Positions 14,492-16,827 of a stretch of 16,827 bases of DNA are shown here, in pieces. The notes beneath the pieces are model-generated. The model was given only the letters and a program-made list of their open reading frames with translations. It was not told the DNA's origin and did no database searches. Every line of letters begins with the position of its first letter. The stretch's first letter is position 1. The position numbers and the translations under genes are program-made. Source of the stretch: UMGS1851 sp900555605 (GTDB lineage Bacteria > Bacillota > Clostridia > UBA1212 > UBA1255); contig CABROF010000053.1 of assembly GCA_902472555.1 (NCBI GenBank), positions 1 to 16,827 on the forward strand, given 5' to 3'.

Positions 14492-15268
14492 TTACGCTTC
14501 GATCATGATCAGATCCAGCAGATGATTGTCCTTGTCTGCCATGAGGTCGCAGGTAATGGTCATGGTGGCGGGATCGCCGGAGTTTGCGAAGCTCAGGGTA
14601 AAATTCGATTGCGGCGCGCACTTGTAGGCAATCAGGCGGTAGCCGATGATTTCGTCATTTTCTGTCTTATCATATGTGTCGCCGTAAACCGTAAAGGATT
14701 TGGGAAAGGTGGTGGATTTGATACTGATTTTCTGCACCCCGGAGGACAGCTCTTCTATGTAATAAACCACATATTTTGAGCCTGCCGTAATGCTGTCGGA
14801 GCTGCCGGAACCGGCTGTAAAGGTGATCTCCCAGCCGGCATTTTCACCGGAAGCCGCGGCGGCCGCAAATGTGCCGCGCAGCGCCTGCCCGCAGTCATCT
14901 TCCGCGGGGTAAACATAAATCGTACCTGATACAGGCTGCTTTTTCACTGTCAGCTTGCCGGCGGCAGCGCAGACTGCTTCCTCGCGCCTGATAAATTTTG
15001 CGCTGCTTTCAATGGCTGCGCCGCTGAGCAGAGAATAGAGCTTCATGGTCTGGATCTGTGTCTCAAAGGCAATGGTGCCGCCCTTTTCGCCGTGGAATAC
15101 CACGCGTTTAGGATGGCCCTTGCCGCCGTACGCGAATACAGACTCGCCCGTAATTTCGGCAGTGGTGGTATTCGCAAAATCAACGTTCAAAAAAGGCTTC
15201 TGCGTCTCATAGTCACAGAAGACGAGGTCGCAGACCTCACGATTTGCCAGATTGGTATTGTTGTTCAT
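14492..15268 (-). CDS. Major tail (tube) protein
   Basis: 258 aa. The segment PFLNVDFANTTTAEITGESV then AYGGKGHPKRVVFHGEKGG and TIAFETQIQTMKLYSLLSGA is the conserved core of a clostridial/listerial-type siphophage major tail protein family. The middle (about 115-180) holds a beta-rich region, and the C-terminus returns to the core fold (GYRLIAYKCAPQSNFTLSFA, then MTITCDLMADKDNHLLDLIM). This protein polymerises into the tail tube. ATG 15268 follows AAAAGGAG with 10 bases of spacing, and the upstream small ORF ends on it as ATGA. It is followed by a strong hairpin, fitting a highly expressed gene. Confidence 0.85.
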   Translation of the reverse strand: MNNNTNLANREVCDLVFCDYETQKPFLNVDFANTTTAEITGESVFAYGGKGHPKRVVFHGEKGGTIAFETQIQTMKLYSLLSGAAIESSAKFIRREEAVCAAAGKLTVKKQPVSGTIYVYPAEDDCGQALRGTFAAAAASGENAGWEITFTAGSGSSDSITAGSKYVVYYIEELSSGVQKISIKSTTFPKSFTVYGDTYDKTENDEIIGYRLIAYKCAPQSNFTLSFANSGDPATMTITCDLMADKDNHLLDLIMIEA

Positions 15269-15438
15269 GATGTTTGTTCTCCTTTTAAATGATTATTTTG
15301 AATATAGATAAAATTTGTGTAAGACGCGGCTTCGGCAGGCGGATTTGCCTGTACCGGAATGCCTGCCTCGGCCGCATCCAGGGTAAAACAGGTTTGCCGG
15401 GACTGCACCCCGATGCCTGCAGCTGTGCTTGATGCCAT
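15265..15438 (-). CDS. Small ORF (57 aa) coupled to the major tail gene
   Basis: ATG at 15438, product MASSTAAGIGVQSRQTCF..., ending YIQNNHLKGEQTS, with TGA at 15267-15265 overlapping the major tail start (ATGA). It exactly fills the gap between two tail genes, which is the main support. No ribosome binding site is evident; it starts 12 bases after the upstream TAG and could be made by re-initiation. It is in the same frame as the upstream ORF, so it could also be read as a post-TAG extension. No domain recognised. Confidence 0.5.
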   Translation of the reverse strand: MASSTAAGIGVQSRQTCFTLDAAEAGIPVQANPPAEAASYTNFIYIQNNHLKGEQTS

Positions 15439-15440
15439 GC

Positions 15441-15456
15441 CGCTATGCCGCTATGC
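15441..15456. repeat. 8-bp tandem repeat at a gene junction
   Basis: CGCTATGC is present twice in a row (15441-15448, 15449-15456), with a degenerate third copy GCCATGC just before it (15434-15440). It covers the TAG stop of the upstream ORF and the start of the 57-aa ORF. Gain or loss of one 8-bp unit would change the relative frame of the two. Confidence 0.8.
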
Positions 15457-15933
15457 TTTGTAAATGTCCCTGTACCAGAGTCCGAAATCAAACGGTTCCT
15501 GTCCCCAAGCCGCCCATCTGAGGCTGGTGACATCCAGCTGCGTCTTCATGTTGAGCCGGGCAAATTGATCATACAGCTGATAGACCGTCAGATCCCAAAT
15601 ATTCGTCAGATTATAGCTGTTATGCTGGACCGCAACCGAGGCGATCAGATTCGGAAGGCTCATACTGTCGTCGCCTCTTTTGGCTTGCCCGGCCAGGGCG
15701 GCCTTGCGCTTTTGGGTTTTTTCATAAATTTCCTTTGCTTTTTGATTGCGGAACGCTTTCGGCGCAGTCTGCCGGAAGGAAAGACAGTTGATCTGTAAAA
15801 TGCCGCTGCGTACGGTCTCATAATTTTCATCGCTGATTACGGAATCGGTGAAGCCCCTGGCTTCGGAACCGGCCGGCGGCAGCGCCGCGTGCGTTTTCTC
15901 TTGACAAAAGGAAGCACATGCGGGACGCGTCAA
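15451..15933 (-). CDS. C-terminal part of a split tail-module protein
   Basis: The frame is open from a TTG at 15933, giving 160 residues, but the first 20 or so (MTRPACASFCQEK) are the out-of-frame reading of the upstream ORF. The real coding signal begins near SEARGFTDSVISDENYETV. The final third, SMSLPNLIASVAVQHNSYNL, then TNIWDLTVYQLYDQFARLN and SLRWAAWGQEPFDFGLWYRD, matches a conserved tail-module ending I recognise from clostridial prophages but cannot tie to a named function. No ribosome binding site precedes the TTG, so it is best read as the second half of the gene starting at 16249. It ends at TAG (15453-15451). Confidence 0.7.
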   Translation of the reverse strand: MTRPACASFCQEKTHAALPPAGSEARGFTDSVISDENYETVRSGILQINCLSFRQTAPKAFRNQKAKEIYEKTQKRKAALAGQAKRGDDSMSLPNLIASVAVQHNSYNLTNIWDLTVYQLYDQFARLNMKTQLDVTSLRWAAWGQEPFDFGLWYRDIYKA

Positions 15934-16249
15934 AGGAGACGGCCTCGCAGATGAAAAAGGAGAGGGCCTCCTGCAGCAGCCCTCTCATCTGCTGCTGTGC
16001 CGTCAGAATCCGAAATGCTGTGTACTGCGCCTGCTCTGCCGCCGGGAGGGCCTCGTAAGCCTCCCGTATCCCCATGCCTGTGAGCAGCGTATGCAGATCC
16101 ATTGCCAGCATATTCAGATACTGCAGATAGGTGTCGTATCCGATTCCTGTCTTCGGGCGCAGAGAACGGAGCACAGGCACCCGCAGCGTACAAATTCCGG
16201 CAAACGGGATATCCTCACCGCTCAGAAGATCAAAGGCATTGATGGTCAT
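15827..16249 (-). CDS. N-terminal part of a split tail-module protein
   Basis: 140 residues as read. It begins MTINAFDLLSGEDIPFAG and has a helical body (YLQYLNMLAMDLHTLLTGMG, AYEALPAAEQAQYTAFRILT, LLQEALSFFICEAVSF). ATG 16249 overlaps the upstream stop as ATGA, so the start is good. After about residue 118 (FLLSRE) the frame gives an Arg-rich tail to a TGA at 15827, while the +1 frame continues into the downstream ORF. Removing one A from AAAA at 15897-15894 would join the halves into one protein of 265 residues (SRE then THAALPPAGSEARGFTDS). Position before the major tail protein suggests a head-tail or tail-assembly role; function not recognised. Confidence 0.7.
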   Translation of the reverse strand: MTINAFDLLSGEDIPFAGICTLRVPVLRSLRPKTGIGYDTYLQYLNMLAMDLHTLLTGMGIREAYEALPAAEQAQYTAFRILTAQQQMRGLLQEALSFFICEAVSFDASRMCFLLSRENARGAAAGRFRSQGLHRFRNQR

Positions 16250-16764
16250 TGCAGAATTCGCTTCCTGTCTCTGGCATAATTGACGACCCTGTATTTCAGC
16301 GTGCGGGCAGTAAAGCCTTCCGGCGTCTTGGCCTCATCTGCAATCACGGCGGAGGTCAATTCCATACGCCCGATTCCAAAGGCCGTGCTGCCGTTCAGAA
16401 GCAGGTCAATCTGCCGGGCAATATTGTCGCGCCGGTTTCCGTCCGCTGCAAATTTGCTGCTGTCCAGCCGCATATAACTTTTTGCACATAGGATCTGAAG
16501 ACTGACGGAAAGCTCCTTAAATGTCCCGCTGCTGTTTTTGACTACCTCTGTCTGCGCGATTACATATGCGGCCTGCTGTGCGGACGCGGTATCCGGGCCG
16601 TTATAATCATAAATATGTTCCTTCCACTGCGCGGCTCCGCTGCTGCTCAGATCAAGTGCCGGATCATCTGCGATCAGCGCCAGCACTGCCTGCGAGGCGC
16701 AAATGCGGCGGATCGCCTCACCGGTATAATCAATTATCTCATCTATGTGACTGATACCTGCCAA
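16246..16764 (-). CDS. Putative tail completion / head-tail joining protein
   Basis: 172 aa. The start is a TTG at 16764, six to seven bases after AGAGGTGG; no in-frame ATG lies nearby. Mixed alpha/beta, with no membrane segment. The C-terminal half (SLQILCAKSYMRLDSSKFAA, NRRDNIARQIDLLLNGSTAF, GRMELTSAV, TARTLKYRVVNYARDRKRIL) fits the size and style of tail terminator or tail-to-head joining proteins, which cap the tail tube before it docks to the head. The call rests on size and location one gene upstream of the tail block rather than a decisive motif. Its TGA overlaps the following ATG (ATGA), so the two are coupled. The short cysteine-poor sequence shows nothing odd. Confidence 0.55.
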   Translation of the reverse strand: MAGISHIDEIIDYTGEAIRRICASQAVLALIADDPALDLSSSGAAQWKEHIYDYNGPDTASAQQAAYVIAQTEVVKNSSGTFKELSVSLQILCAKSYMRLDSSKFAADGNRRDNIARQIDLLLNGSTAFGIGRMELTSAVIADEAKTPEGFTARTLKYRVVNYARDRKRILQ

Positions 16765-16789
16765 ATGGAAACCACCTCTTTCTGTTTTT

Positions 16790-16827
16790 TTACTTGGTAT
16801 ATGTCAACCGCTGCCGGAGCTTCCGGC
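16790..16827 (-). CDS. Possible C-terminal end of an upstream phage gene
   Basis: One minus-strand frame from the edge reads RKLRQRLTYTK and stops at TAA (16792-16790), 25 bases before the next TTG start with a ribosome binding site between. A basic C-terminus at this distance would suit the end of a head-tail connector gene. Only 11 residues are visible and other frames are also open, so this is tentative. Confidence 0.3.
   Translation of the reverse strand, partial: RKLRQRLTYTK

Noticed and set aside
16813..16827. Perfect GCCGGA-GCT-TCCGGC inverted repeat at the right edge
   Set aside because: No T-run on the transcribed strand and it falls in what looks like the end of a coding region. 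Short GC palindromes are common here.
1..16827. Search for CRISPR arrays, tRNA genes, transposases, att sites and riboswitches
   Set aside because: None seen by eye. The only repeats are the short ones listed and the tape measure duplication.

Overview
The window is a tail-morphogenesis block of a siphophage or prophage. Nearly all genes lie on the minus strand, so the biological 5' to 3' direction runs from base 16827 down to base 1. Strong GGAGG-type ribosome binding sites, tight ATGA/TAATG gene junctions, mixed GC content, and the protein types (DUF859-like tail protein, LysM-bearing tape measure, zinc-ribbon/TPR membrane protein) suggest a low-to-moderate GC Bacillota host, probably gut-type Clostridia. 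That host call is inference: there is no rRNA, integrase or att site here to confirm it.

Layout in transcription order: a possible tail end of a head-tail gene at the right edge (16790-16827); a tail-completion type protein (16764-16246); a tail-module gene that appears split by a one-base frame disruption (16249-15451); a 57-codon small ORF whose stop overlaps the next start (15438-15265); the major tail protein (15268-14492); a 348-bp gap with a strong hairpin just after the major tail gene; a putative tail assembly chaperone (14143-13520); a small membrane-anchored protein (13448-13137); a plus-strand cargo gene (11836-13113) with its own promoter; the tape measure protein (11520 to about 6995, or 6910 as read literally); distal tail protein Dit (6826-6017); the long tail-tip/Tal-like protein (6014-2778); a DUF859-like tip or fibre protein (2778-892); a small unknown protein (877-632); and an M23-family lysin (635 to beyond base 1).

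The structural genes would build a long non-contractile tail. The major tail protein forms the tube, the chaperone and tape measure set its length, Dit and the Tal-like protein form the tip, and the DUF859-like protein is a candidate receptor-contact component. The tape measure carries a LysM domain and the last gene is a cell-wall endopeptidase, so at least two products should touch peptidoglycan.

The most notable observations are: (1) a near-perfect internal ribosome binding site and in-frame ATG inside the M23 lysin, placed to make a separate cell-wall-binding subunit; (2) an AT-rich, opposite-strand zinc-ribbon/TM/TPR gene inserted between the chaperone and tape measure genes, which looks like a lysogenic-conversion 'moron'; (3) two apparent single-base frame disruptions in structural genes (tape measure C-terminus and the 16249-15451 gene), pointing to sequence error or a decaying prophage; (4) a tape measure mosaic, with an AT-rich core between ends that match the phage backbone; (5) the only TAG stop among the minus-strand genes identified here, followed by an in-frame extension up to the major tail gene.
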